A DNA stretch of 64,000 nt, taken from positions 6,671,001 through 6,735,000 of the forward strand of contig JAMJFZ010002307.1 of NCBI GenBank assembly GCA_026225945.1. Reading direction: 5' to 3'. This document shows positions 54,691 to 64,000 of this stretch, piece after piece (position 1 is the first letter of the stretch; every line of letters starts with the position of its first letter). The position numbers and the translations under genes were made by a program. This DNA is from Cricetomys ansorgei (lineage: Eukaryota; Chordata; Mammalia; Rodentia; Nesomyidae). Below the pieces are notes generated by a model. That model did no database searches, was not told the origin of the DNA, and saw only the letters and a program-made list of their open reading frames with translations.

Positions 54691-55020
54691 CACACACACA
54701 GACAGAAAGAGAAAGAGAAAAGATAAAAATAAAATGCAGTGGAAACTCAGAAAAAAACAGACTGCATTGTAAATACTATTTTTTCATTTCTTCTCATGCT
54801 GGTGAAGGATAAACAACTGCATTTTTTAATTCTTCGGTGATTCCTGGACAGCTGGAGAGCAAAGTATGGAAAGAATAGGCATTTTGACCTTGGCTTCAAG
54901 GGGGGCTGTTCTAAGGACTAGAGGAGGCTAACACTTGGGACGATGAAACATTCTGGGTCATCTCAGGCACCCAAAAAGAACAAGAAGTACATTTTGTATT
55001 TTTTGTTTGGTTGGTTTTGT
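54691..55020. other. Unique non-coding DNA
   Basis: Nothing recognised. Confidence 0.4.
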
Positions 55021-55021
55021 T

Positions 55022-55160
55022 GGAGAAAGGGTCTCTACATATAGTCCTGGCTGTCCTGGAACTCGCTATGTAGACTAGACTGGCCTTGAACTCACAGAGA
55101 TCCTCTTGCTTCTGCCTGCCAAGGGCTGGGATTAATAGTGTCCCACCACAACTGGGTACA
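55022..55160 (-). mobile_element. B1 SINE
   Basis: GAGAAAGGGTCTCTACATAT, GGCTGTCCTGGAACTCGCTA, GGCCTTGAACTCACAGAGAT and GCTGGGATTAATAGTGTCCC. Confidence 0.92.
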
Positions 55161-55752
55161 TTTTATATTTTAACTTTATTACTTATTCAGTAGTTATTTA
55201 TTCTTTAACTTAGTCATTTCAAAAGAGCAGCTGGAGACTTGCTTGAATGAATGTTTTTCATCTGACCTTCGACATGTGAACACCACGACCTGCATCCTTG
55301 GAGTCAGGTCATACTTAACAAAATCACGAGGATTAAACTCAGGATTGCTGACCTGTTATTAGGCAGTCTTCCCATTCTCATCATTGCTCCCCACTGATAA
55401 AAAGATCTGGTATTTGTTTTTATTGAGGAAGACTAAAATTGTTAAACATCTCTTCCCATTCACTCCCAGATCACAAGCGAATCCAGTTTTCAATGCAACT
55501 AACTCAGATGTCATGAATTGCATAGTATATGATAAACATATTTGCATACTATATGTATATAATTGGTGTGTATAACATCACATTAAGTAGTACTGATGTG
55601 AAGGCCACTGAATAACTCAGCTAAAAAGGCAGAGAAAGCAGTCAGTGGTTTCCTGACTCTAGACAGAGAAGATGAGGGAAATGCATAAAATGCTAATACA
55701 TTTTAATGCAGACACGATAGTTACTATTAAATTTGCTATTAAAAATTCATTT
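55161..55752. other. Unique non-coding DNA, no gene seen
   Basis: Nothing recognised. Confidence 0.5.
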
Positions 55753-55753
55753 G

Positions 55754-55905
55754 AGGGACATGATGGCTAAGCAGGTAAAGATGCTTGCTGCCAAGCCTGA
55801 TGACATGAGTTCAACTCCTGGAACCCACATAGGAGAGAACCAGCTCCTGAGAGCTGTCTCTGACCTCTCCATATGTGTACATCATACACACAAAATAAAT
55901 ATAAA
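55754..55905 (+). mobile_element. B3-type SINE
   Basis: ATGATGGCTAAGCAGGTAAA, GCTGCCAAGCCTGATGACAT, CAGCTCCTGAGAGCTGTCTC and an ACACAAAATAAATATAAA tail. Confidence 0.88.
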
Positions 55906-56765
55906 TTGTTTCTAAATCATTTGAGTAGAGAGTCTATATTTCTCAATGTTTTCTCTTAAGTTTCACCTCAAAATGTCCCATCTGCCTATATTTTTTCTCA
56001 AATGTCAATATCTATCTAATAGGTAGATACTTTTTTATGATTTGTAATCAAAGGTTAGACCAGACTTTGGATACATGTAGACTAACTATAGATACATACA
56101 TATATGTGTGTATATCACTATGCAAACTAATCCACCCTTGAATTCCTGACACCCCCCCTGTCTTCACCACCTGGGTACCTGGATTATAGTTATACACCAC
56201 CATGACCAGCTATAAATTCCCCTTATACATGAAATCTGACCTCATAATTTTCTCTTAAATAAAGAAGAAATCCTGAGTCTCATTCTGCTGTTATTCTTGC
56301 AGCAAATCTGATTTATGCATTATTTTATACCTCAAAAATATACCTACAAAGAATTTGAAGCCACACAGTGTTAAACCACATATGACAAGATGATGAAATA
56401 TCAATAGTAATATATTCCTGAGGAAATTCAAGGCACAAATACAAAAGAGATGAAGAATCCAAAACAAATAAGTATATATGTGTACATTTGTGTGTATGTG
56501 AGTGCTTATACATGTGTGTGCATATATATGTCCACCCAGGAACTTTTCTCTTCTGACCAGAACTCGTATCCTGCCTCTTGCCACCGTATTAGGAAACAAT
56601 GCCCCAAGTAACGAGTTCATGAAAGATGAATCTACCCATTACCTCATAAATCCCGTGATCTAAAATAATATTCTCTGGAAGCGCCAGACACTCCCAGAAG
56701 TGTGCTTTAGTGATCCACTGGACATTTGCCAACAAGCCATTCGGCAATTAAAACCAACCGAACAG
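55906..56765. other. Unique DNA with an inverted B1 remnant
   Basis: 56130-56212 (CTTGAATTCCTGACACCCCC, GGATTATAGTTATACACCAC) is a minus-strand B1 remnant. The rest shows nothing. Confidence 0.5.
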
Positions 56766-56960
56766 GAGCTGAAGAGGTGGCTCAGTGGACTGCACTTCTG
56801 CAGAGGACTCAAGTTCGGTTCCCAGCACCCACACGCTGGTGGAGCACTCATGCCTGTCGCTCCCGTCTTAGACGATCTGGTACTCTCTTTTGAACCTTTC
56901 TTTCACCTACACTCAAATGTGGACAGAGATACACAGAGGTGCATACATACATACACAATT
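56766..56960 (+). mobile_element. B2 SINE
   Basis: GGAGCTGAAGAGGTGGCTCA, CAAGTTCGGTTCCCAGCACC, ACGATCTGGTACTCTCTTTT and an ACATACATACACAATTC tail. Confidence 0.88.
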
Positions 56961-57039
56961 CAGAAACAAAAATGTATTAGCCATCCTACCCAGAATTCAT
57001 TTTTCTTTAGGTTTTATTTTTTATTTATTTATTTTGAAG

Positions 57040-57213
57040 AGTTTGTTTGTTTGTTTGTTTGTTTGTTTTGTTTTTCTAAACAGGGTTTCTCTGCTATAAC
57101 TCTGGCTGTCCTGGAACTTACTCTGTAGACCAAACTAGCCTTGAACTCACAGAGACCTGCCTGCCTCTGCCTCCCCAGTGCTGGGATTAAAGGCGTGCGT
57201 CGCCACCACCTGA
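57040..57213 (-). mobile_element. B1 SINE with (GTTT)n tail
   Basis: A GTTT tract at 57043-57070 precedes AGGGTTTCTCTGCTATAACT, TTGAACTCACAGAGACCTGC and GCTGGGATTAAAGGCGTGCG. Well preserved. Confidence 0.94.
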
Positions 57214-57221
57214 CAAATTTA

Positions 57222-57495
57222 TTTTCTTTAATTTATTGTTTCCTCTCTTGTACAATACATCCTGACTGCAGCCTCCCTTCCCTCCACTCCTCCCAGCTCT
57301 CCCCATCACCCTCCTGCAGATTCACAAACACACACACACACCTGCTTCTCCTCAGAAAAAAGCAGGCCTCCCAGGGTTACCAACTGAACAGAACATAGCA
57401 AGATGGAACATAACAAGGCCAGGCACAAGCCCCTACATTAAGTTTGGATGAGGCAACCCAACAGGAGGAAAGGCTACCCAGCATTCTTAAACCAA
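57222..57495 (-). mobile_element. L1 3' UTR fragment, inverted
   Basis: CTGCAGCCTCCCTTCCCTCC, AAAGCAGGCCTCCCAGGGTT, ACCAACTGAACAGAACATAG and ATGAGGCAACCCAACAGGAG are the minus strand of the rodent Lx-type L1 3' end. A short CA tract at 57328-57342 interrupts it. Confidence 0.82.
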
Positions 57496-57799
57496 AATCT
57501 GACATTGAAAATACTCTGAACTCCAAAGCATGCTACTGTCCATGTGATACACAAGTAGAGAGCTACATACTTGACTTCATATGAGTGTAGTCAAAATGAG
57601 AATGCACTCAACTATTGTGTAGGGTCACATTCAACCTATTAAAGGTGTGTATGTGAAGCAGTGAATTTTGTGCTCACATTTGGTCCCCTTCCAGAGTATC
57701 TCGTTATGCATATGCAAATATTCTACAATCAAAACGAGTAAATGCCCAGACATGTGAAGGTCAGTCAATTGGCTCTGTGCTCATCTCAGCCAGACATGG
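57496..57799. other. Unique non-coding DNA
   Basis: Nothing recognised. Confidence 0.4.
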
Positions 57800-58177
57800 T
57801 CACTCTGGGATGGATTCCATCTTGTCCTCCTCAGGCACAGTGGACGGTGTCAACATTTCCTCGAGATGGAAACTCATAAGCAGTGTATCCACAGCTGTCA
57901 CACAGTGGATGGAAAAGTCTGGGCCAAAGCTGGAGAGTGGGGCTGAGGTCATTTTGTGAGCCGCGTTGAGCGCTTCATTGATACAAGCCAGTTCATCTCA
58001 AGTCAACCGGGACGGAAGTCCAAACCAGCCTTCTCGGAGAGCCTTTCTGACTGACCCTGACATTAACTCTTTGGAGAAGTAATTCAAGAAACGAAGAGCC
58101 ATTGGTGGGATGGTTGAAAAGATGGATGAGGTGGGAATTGGTTCCCAGAGTTTTATCATCTTAGGACATCTTATCAC
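57800..58177 (-). pseudogene. Weak candidate decayed coding exon, unrecognised
   Basis: On the minus strand a good acceptor (TTTGTTTGCTCTCAG) ends at 58178. A frame of 126 codons follows, starting VIRCPKMIKLWEP, broken only by one TGA at codon 60 (58000-57998) and ending at a TGA at 57802-57800. The internal TGA would be CGA (arginine) before a CpG transition. The second half reads [16 protein letters not shown] and ends PEEDKMESIPE. I do not recognise the protein, and frames of this length occur by chance, so this stays a candidate. The TGA could also simply be the end of a shorter last exon. Confidence 0.2.
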
Positions 58178-59168
58178 CTGAGAGCAAACAAAGACCAACT
58201 TTTATATCTGGGAATTGCGTGCCAAGCGTACTCGGTTGTGTTTTTAAAGCTAACCATGTGAAGATACCTGACAGATGAATGAAGCTATGAGATATGTATT
58301 ATTGTGTGGGGGACTGCGCTTTCTCAAGGTCCCTTAACTGCTTTCTATAATTTTGAGAGTGGAACTGCTTTCTATAATTTGATTATGGGACCACATAGGT
58401 AAATATCTGATTTTTTTTAATGGAGATCTTTGTGTCAGAAAAGATCATAGTGAGGAAATAGCCTGGTACTAGCTGCAGGCTTTCTTATCTTCCAAGTCTG
58501 ACTATGAGAGCTGAAACAAATTCTATGGAGTGTTCATAAAATCCAGAATGCAGAATCCCTGTATTCTGATTTACTTAAATGTCAAGTTTGAAACACAGTC
58601 TCCAGGTAGAACAGGCAGCCTAGGAATCCAAAGGGCTTTAGTTACAAAGGGTTCTGGCTCGTGGGCATAATTCTTATTACTAGACTGCCACGGGAAGAAC
58701 TTAACTCACTGTTTATACCAGGATACAGAACGGTCACAGATGTGCCTAAAGAGAGAATGATGATTTAGACCAGTCAAAAACTAACAGTTTCAATAGAGGT
58801 ATATGCCTGGTATTGATCATAAATTCCATTAACTATATTCTTGGTCACTGAGATAAAAGCTTTTCAATGTTTGTGAAGAGAGGAGAAGAGAGAGAGGAGG
58901 AGAACAGGGAGACAGAGACAGAGATAGAGAACAACAGAGATCTAGAGCATTTCCATTCCCAGTAGCTTCAGTTCTAGAATTTCATGTATATCAATGACAA
59001 CTCTAAAAGAGGCAGAATACTTCAATACACAATTTCTTGAATCTGTAATGTTTTACAAAGCCATTCAGAGAAGAGGAGAAAAGGAAAGCCACCAGATTTG
59101 TAAGCTAAGAATCTGGCTCTCTAGACGCTTCAGCTTTGAAAAGCCACCTACCTTCTGCGCTCCCAAAG
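58178..59168. other. Unique non-coding DNA, no gene seen
   Basis: A purine-rich stretch lies at 58877-58935. Nothing else recognised. Confidence 0.5.
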
Positions 59169-59303
59169 CAGTGGTTCTCATCCTTCCTGATAATACAGTT
59201 CCTCAGGTTGTGGTGACCCCCCAACCATAAAATTATCTTCATTGCGACTTCCTAGCTGTAATTTTGCTACTGTTATGCATTGTAATGTAAATATCAACTA
59301 GTA
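59169..59303. mobile_element. hAT-Charlie non-autonomous DNA transposon fragment (URR1-like)
   Basis: Opens with the hAT terminal repeat CAGTGGTTCTCATCCTTCCT and continues GGTTGTGGTGACCCCCCAAC, CATAAAATTATCTTCATTGC and GTAATTTTGCTACTGTTATG. The other terminal repeat is missing, so the element is truncated on the right. Confidence 0.85.
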
Positions 59304-59439
59304 AGTAGTGCAACAAAAAAAAGAAAAAGAAATTGTTTAAAGGAAATGCAACAGAATTAGATGCTTCATTTCAAAGGATAAAAACAGAGCCCTGTGGCTA
59401 AAGTACGGATGCAGCGTCTCCTGGGTCCACGCCTGAAGG

Positions 59440-59850
59440 GATCTAAGTCAGCACGCCGTGAGACACTAGCTCAACGTGATTACTGCTACACTACTCACAG
59501 CAGCCAAGAAGTAGAACCAACCTAGGTGTCCATCGAGAGAGGAACGGATAAAGAAAACACTACATATATGAAATGGAAGTTTAGTCACCCTAAAGATGGT
59601 GACTGTCATTTTTAGGAAAATGGATAAAAATGTAGATAATTATGTTGAACAAAAAGAAGCTCAACTGAGGAAGACATATGTTGCATGTCTTCTCCCATAC
59701 ATGCAACACAGACTTCACTATACATACGCATGCTTATATTATATGATACTACATGCAGATGGCGTGAAAATGAAGGAGAGACTTTGGGTGAGACTAATAG
59801 GGAGAGGGGTGGTGATGAGGAGTAAATGAGCTATGGCCGAAAATGTTATA
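59440..59850 (+). mobile_element. Old L1 3' fragment
   Basis: CTACTCACAGCAGCCAAGAA, CCTAGGTGTCCATCGAGAGA, GAACGGATAAAGAAAACACT and ATGTTGCATGTCTTCTCCCA correspond to the degenerate ORF2 C-terminal and early 3' UTR region of L1. Confidence 0.75.
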
Positions 59851-60204
59851 ATGAACCACATTATTTATATGAGAGGATTAAGGTAGAGTCAAAAATCCCT
59901 GAGCTTGAACACTGATTTGCGTGATGACAAAGGACAATTTCTTTGTTCTCTGGGCCTTTGTGTCCTTGCCTACAAGATAGGGATGGCAACTTCAATCCCA
60001 CCATTGGGTTATTTATTTATTTTCTGTGTGTGTATTAGTGCATGGGGGGGTGCACATATGTGTGTGGGTGCACGTATATATAGGTCCATTCATGTATATG
60101 GGTGCATGTGTGTGTGCAACTGCATGTGTGTGTGTGCAGGTGCATGTGCACATATGTGTGAGTAGAAGCTAGAAGAAAAACTCAGGAACCATCTACCTCT
60201 GGTT
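59851..60204. other. Unique DNA with TG-rich stretch
   Basis: 60020-60165 is an irregular TGTG/TGCA-rich tract. No gene. Confidence 0.6.
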
Positions 60205-60266
60205 TACTTTTAAGATTTTTTTGTTTTATATATATGAGTGTTTGAAAGCATATATATATATATATA

Positions 60267-60336
<70 letters not shown>

Positions 60337-60490
60337 ACATGCCTGCTTGGTGTCTGCAGAGGAGCATGTCAGATACCCTGGAATTGGAGTTACAGACAAT
60401 TGTGAGCCATCATGCGGGTGTTGAGAACCGAACCCATGTCTTCTGCAAAAGCAGCCAGAGCTCTTAAACAGTGAGTCATCTCTCCAACTC
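60205..60490 (-). mobile_element. B2/B3 SINE carrying a (TA)n(TG)n(TA)n expansion
   Basis: The tail side TTTTGTTTTATATATATGAG is followed by TA and TG dinucleotides at 60249-60333. The body follows: CACATGCCTGCTTGGTGTCT, CCTGGAATTGGAGTTACAGA and the head complement AGTGAGTCATCTCTCCAACT. The expansion sits inside the 3' body of the SINE. Confidence 0.88.
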
Positions 60491-60491
60491 T

Positions 60492-60692
60492 CACCTTATC
60501 TTTTGAGACAGCATCTCTCACTGGCCTGGAACTTGCCAACCAGACAAGGCTGGCTGGCAGTGAGCTGCAGGGATCCACCTGTCTCCACCTTTCCAGGCTA
60601 GGAGGGTTACATGTGTGCGCCACCACCTCTGGTATTTTTATCTGGGTCCTGGAAAAAGAGAACTCAGGTTTTCCGAGCCACCTCCTCAGCCA
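60492..60692 (-). mobile_element. B4 SINE, partial
   Basis: TTTTGAGACAGCATCTCTCA, CTGGCCTGGAACTTGCCAAC, GGCTGGCTGGCAGTGAGCTG and GAGCCACCTCCTCAGCC. Confidence 0.75.
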
Positions 60693-62755
60693 TGTCATAT
60701 GAAACAGCGTGACTGATGTAACGTGCGTGAACTTGGTTCTGTTTTAAGACAGAACTCTTACACGCCTATGCAGTTTGTAGTTCCCAAGCTAAACACGTGT
60801 CCTACGGGGCAGTCCCTCTAGGTGACAGCTCAAAACTGCGAAGGGAAAACTTGTATGCCCATTGTCTAAGTTAGACTCAGTCTTTTTAATACCAAGGATA
60901 TGACTTACTCTAAGTAAATTTTCTCCAAAAAGGGTTTTCCCCTCTAAAAATTCATCACCACATGTAAATGCAGCTGGAACTCATGTCAGCTAAAGAACAT
61001 TCCATCTTACAGAAACACAGTTTTTAAAATTTTAAGAGAAACAATGAGGTTCCATATGGAGAAAGAAGACAATGAACACGTGTTCGTGGTACAAATGTCA
61101 TCTGTGACACTGGCAAAGTCCACACAGCTGTGCCATTCAATTGCTTTACTCTCTGCCCAGAATTATGAGCAACACCAGGAGGAGATAGTGGGCCTATTAT
61201 TTTTGACTTTTGAAACATTCAGAGAAAACCTTGTACAGGAGGAGTTCAGTTGACAAATGAGATAACTGTCTTATGTCAAGTTCAAGACCAGGGCATAGGC
61301 TGTGGGTAGGGGGAGCAGAAAGTTCCAGATCTCAGAGGACAGGACCTTTTGCACATTCCAGATGCGTCAAGAATGTGGTGGGCTGGAGCTGTGTAGCTAT
61401 GTGCCTAGCATGCCTGAGGCCATGGATTTGCTTCCCAGTGCTGAGACAGAAAAGGTGGTGATTACATCCAGAAAAAGATATAACACACTCATAAGATTAG
61501 ACAGTAAAGAAACACGTAGAAATTAAGCATAAATGTGTCTCCGGCTCCTATAATTGAACCCAATCCCAATTGCCTGACCATTTTCAGCCATTTAATTCTT
61601 AGACTGAAATCTCCTGCCAACAGTTACATTGTAACCTCCCACAACTAAACATCCTTTCCTTGAAACCAACAATTTCCAGAGATTTCAATTGCCTTCCAGA
61701 TCAGAGAACTAGGAACAGAAGTTCCCCAGGAGACAGCAGGGAAGAGAGTGGCAAATCACACTCAAGTTTAAATCACACCCTACAAAGCTGATTGTGGGGT
61801 GTTGGAATGCTGCAGACCCTGACCCAAAGTATCTTGACCTATCTTCTGCCCCCTTAACAACCGTCTATGGCCTGTTGTTATGTGTGACATAACACCTTTG
61901 TGACTATCAAGAAAAATCCTTGGATTGTATTAATTTACAGATCTCTAGATTCCACCAAATCAGAAACTAAACAATGTCATCAGATAGCAAAGGAGACCAG
62001 TGGCAGAGATTTTCCCCACCAACCTGCAAAATGCCTTGATTTAGAACTTTATGTTGTCCTATAACTATTTTTTTTAAAAGCCTTCATGAAACCATTTCTA
62101 CATTGTAACATTATTTTTGGGGGGGGAGAACCAGAATCCATAATCCTAGGCTATGCTCACTCATATTTGACTAAGTAGTAATCCCTCATGTTTGGATCCC
62201 CCCAAAAAAGGGGGGGGAGAGAGAGATGGAATCTTCTATTTCCAGTGAGAGGAGAGCTTGCTCACCATCAACAGAACAGAAATCCATAATGCCCCATGCA
62301 GGTTAGATTGGCACATAAGCCTAGTCACTGTTGCTTCTGGGATGTCATGACATTTGCCATTCAGTGCTCATGTCTCAGTATCCAGGTGCAGCAGAAATGA
62401 TGGAACATTCTAGAGGAGAGCACTTAGAGCTGAAGGAGCAGCACAAATAGTAAGGGACTGTGAGTCTGAGCAGCTGGGTTCTGTTCCAGCTCTGTTACCA
62501 ACCGGGTCATCTTAAACAAATTATAAGTCCTCTCTGGGCCTTAGTCCCTTGGGAGCATAAAGCAGGCCTGATGGCAAAGGCCTGTGTAAGGGTTTTGTAT
62601 ATAGAATAAGAGATCATGGGAGCCAAATCTTTCATAAATTCTAAGATGTTGTCAGACTTCATTAAGATTGTTTGGTAAGCCACTGTATTTTATCTTCCTT
62701 AAAGAATGGAACGCTCCTGGTAGCTGACACCAATTTCTCATTCCTTTCCCACCAC
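60693..62755. other. Unique non-coding DNA, no gene seen
   Basis: G runs at 62118-62126 and 62210-62218. Short open frames at 61040-61250 on both strands overlap and carry no known domain. Confidence 0.5.
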
Positions 62756-62757
62756 AC

Positions 62758-62962
62758 ACATTCATCATCATCATCATCATTATTGTGTTGTGCATGCGTG
62801 TGTGTATGTATGTGTATGTGTACATGCATGCAGCTGCCCAAGGATTCCCTGGAGTTGGTGTTACAGGAGGCTGTGAGCCATTCAACATGGATACTTGGAA
62901 CTCAGCTCAGGCACTCTGGAAGAACAGCAAGCACTCTTAACTGCTGAGACATCTCTCCAACC
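62758..62962 (-). mobile_element. B2/B3 SINE with (CAT)n side tract
   Basis: A CAT trinucleotide tract at 62761-62781 and TGTGTATGTATG repeats precede GGAGTTGGTGTTACAGGAGG, CACTCTGGAAGAACAGCAAG and the head complement CTGAGACATCTCTCCAACC. Confidence 0.85.
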
Positions 62963-62968
62963 TCTCAC

Positions 62969-63179
62969 GATTTTATTTTTATATATATGGGTATTTGGTC
63001 TGCATTCATGTCAGTGCACTACTTGCATGCCTGGTGCCTGAAGAGGCCAGAAGAAAGAACTGAATCCCCTGAAACTGGGATTTACAAAGAGGTGTGAGCT
63101 GTCGTTTACGCACTGGGAACTGAACCTGGCTCCTCTGCAAGATCAGGGCTCTTAACCACTGAGCCATCTCTCCAGCCCC
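62969..63179 (-). mobile_element. B2/B3 SINE
   Basis: TTTTATTTTTATATATATGG, GCCTGAAGAGGCCAGAAGAA, AACCTGGCTCCTCTGCAAGA, CACTGAGCCATCTCTCCAGC. It lies head to tail with the copy at 62758. Confidence 0.92.
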
Positions 63180-63645
63180 CACCCTCCCAATTTCTTAAAA
63201 TATGTTTTTGGAGTACAGTGGAAGCTATGAACTGTAAAACTTAACTTTTAGCTTCTTCCATGGGTCAGTGAATGTGTCTGATCCCAGCTTCCTGTGCTCA
63301 GAGATTTATTTTCTCACAGAGCGGAAGTTCACGGTGGGAAAAGCCTGGGGCTCGCTGATGCTGCGGCTTGAAGATGCCGTCAGAGGTCACTGCTGTGATC
63401 AGTACATCCTGAAACCGACCGTGGCACGACAGCCAGCTAGTGCCACACAACCCTTTCTCCCTTCGCTCTTCAATGCGAAAGAGCACTGAGAGTGATTTAG
63501 TCACAGCCATAGAGGGGCGTGCCTCGGCACACTGACTGGCTGAAGCCCATGGCTCTCCATCACAGTACCACTTTATAAGCACCTTAGCAGTACACTGTGT
63601 TTTTGTGTAGGAGTCCACGCGGATACACACATGTGTGTGTTCCAC
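63180..63645. other. Unique non-coding DNA, no gene seen
   Basis: Moderately GC-rich. A minus-strand open frame crosses it and the flanking SINEs, so the frame is not a gene. Confidence 0.5.
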
Positions 63646-63649
63646 CTTG

Positions 63650-63762
63650 AGCTTTATTCGTTGTCTTTTGGGGCGAGGGGTTAGCCTGGAACTCTCCCAG
63701 GAGGGCTGGGTTGGCAAACCTATTGACCACCAGCAATGTTCCTGTGTCCACCCCCCCTTCAC
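63650..63762 (-). mobile_element. B4/B1-like SINE fragment
   Basis: TAGCCTGGAACTCTCCCAGG, GGGCTGGGTTGGCAAACCTA and ATGTTCCTGTGTCCACC resemble the inverted B1-like part of a B4. Confidence 0.5.
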
Positions 63763-63932
63763 TGGGATTCTCGCTTGATTCCCAGCACCTACATGGTGGC
63801 TAGCAACCATTTGTAACTCCAGTTCCAGGGAATCTGATATCCTTTTCTGGCCTCCACTGGCACCAGGCACACAAATAGTACCCAGACATATATGCAGGCA
63901 AACATTTATATGTATAATAATAAAATACTTGT
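63763..63932 (+). mobile_element. B2 SINE, 5'-truncated
   Basis: GATTCCCAGCACCTACATGG, GGAATCTGATATCCTTTTCT, GGCCTCCACTGGCACCAGGC and an ATAATAATAAAATACTTG tail. The tRNA-like head is missing. Confidence 0.88.
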
Positions 63933-64000
63933 TTAATTTAGTCTCTTTTACCAGATAAAGTCCCAGATAAAGACTATCATGGAAATTTCTGTGACAGGAG

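Noticed and set aside
63298..63870. 190-codon minus-strand frame, the longest in the window
   Set aside because: It runs across a B2 SINE, a B4-like fragment and unique DNA, so it is a read-through of repeats, not a gene.
1..64000. CRISPR array, bacterial operons, tRNA or rRNA genes
   Set aside because: None seen; spaced repeats are SINEs and microsatellites, and tRNA-like sequence occurs only in SINE heads.

Overview
The window is rodent nuclear DNA, gene-poor and dense in repeats. It carries many B1 (7SL-derived), B2/B3 (tRNA-derived) and B4 (tRNA-B1 fusion) SINEs, 3' ends of old L1 elements, MaLR-type LTRs, a rodent hAT fragment and long CA/TG, TA and CTG microsatellites. B1, B2 and B4 together restrict the source to muroid rodents. 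I saw no young mouse-type L1 and no clear ID element, so I lean towards a cricetid (hamster, vole or deer mouse), but that is an inference. No host gene, tRNA, rRNA or CRISPR array is recognisable. The long open frames are at about the number expected by chance in 64 kb.

Layout. 1-27.8 kb: unique DNA with scattered SINEs, three MaLR-type LTRs, a 5'-truncated L1 tail (18.8-20.4 kb), a perfect (CTG)16 tract (13.7 kb) and two compound microsatellites (25.9-26.2 kb). 27.8-31.3 kb: the notable locus, described below. 31.3-49 kb: unique DNA with SINEs, a three-copy 31-bp minisatellite (32.4 kb) and a long purine tract (39.5 kb). 49-54 kb: two weak candidate coding exons, then a patchwork of old repeats whose pieces are out of order. 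54-64 kb: SINEs, L1 pieces on both strands, one hAT fragment and one weak candidate decayed coding exon on the minus strand.

The 28,520-30,208 locus is a young, class II (betaretrovirus-like) endogenous retrovirus with an unusual architecture. A complete 762-bp LTR on the plus strand is followed by a tRNA-Lys-type primer binding site, a short leader and the first 23 codons of gag. The sequence then jumps directly into a second, inverted LTR of 756 bp that lacks only the last 5 bases of U5. The whole unit sits between a perfect 6-bp target-site duplication (ACAGGT). Both host junctions are therefore U3 ends, whereas a normal provirus has one U3 end and one U5 end. The two LTRs differ at three sites that I can see, two of them CpG transitions. 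The simplest reading is that a head-to-head LTR dimer formed during or after reverse transcription and was integrated by integrase in one event. It leaves two promoters facing each other and a palindrome with arms of about 757 bp and a 164-bp spacer. It lies inside an older, diverged inverted pair of another LTR family (27.85-28.26 and 30.78-31.31 kb).
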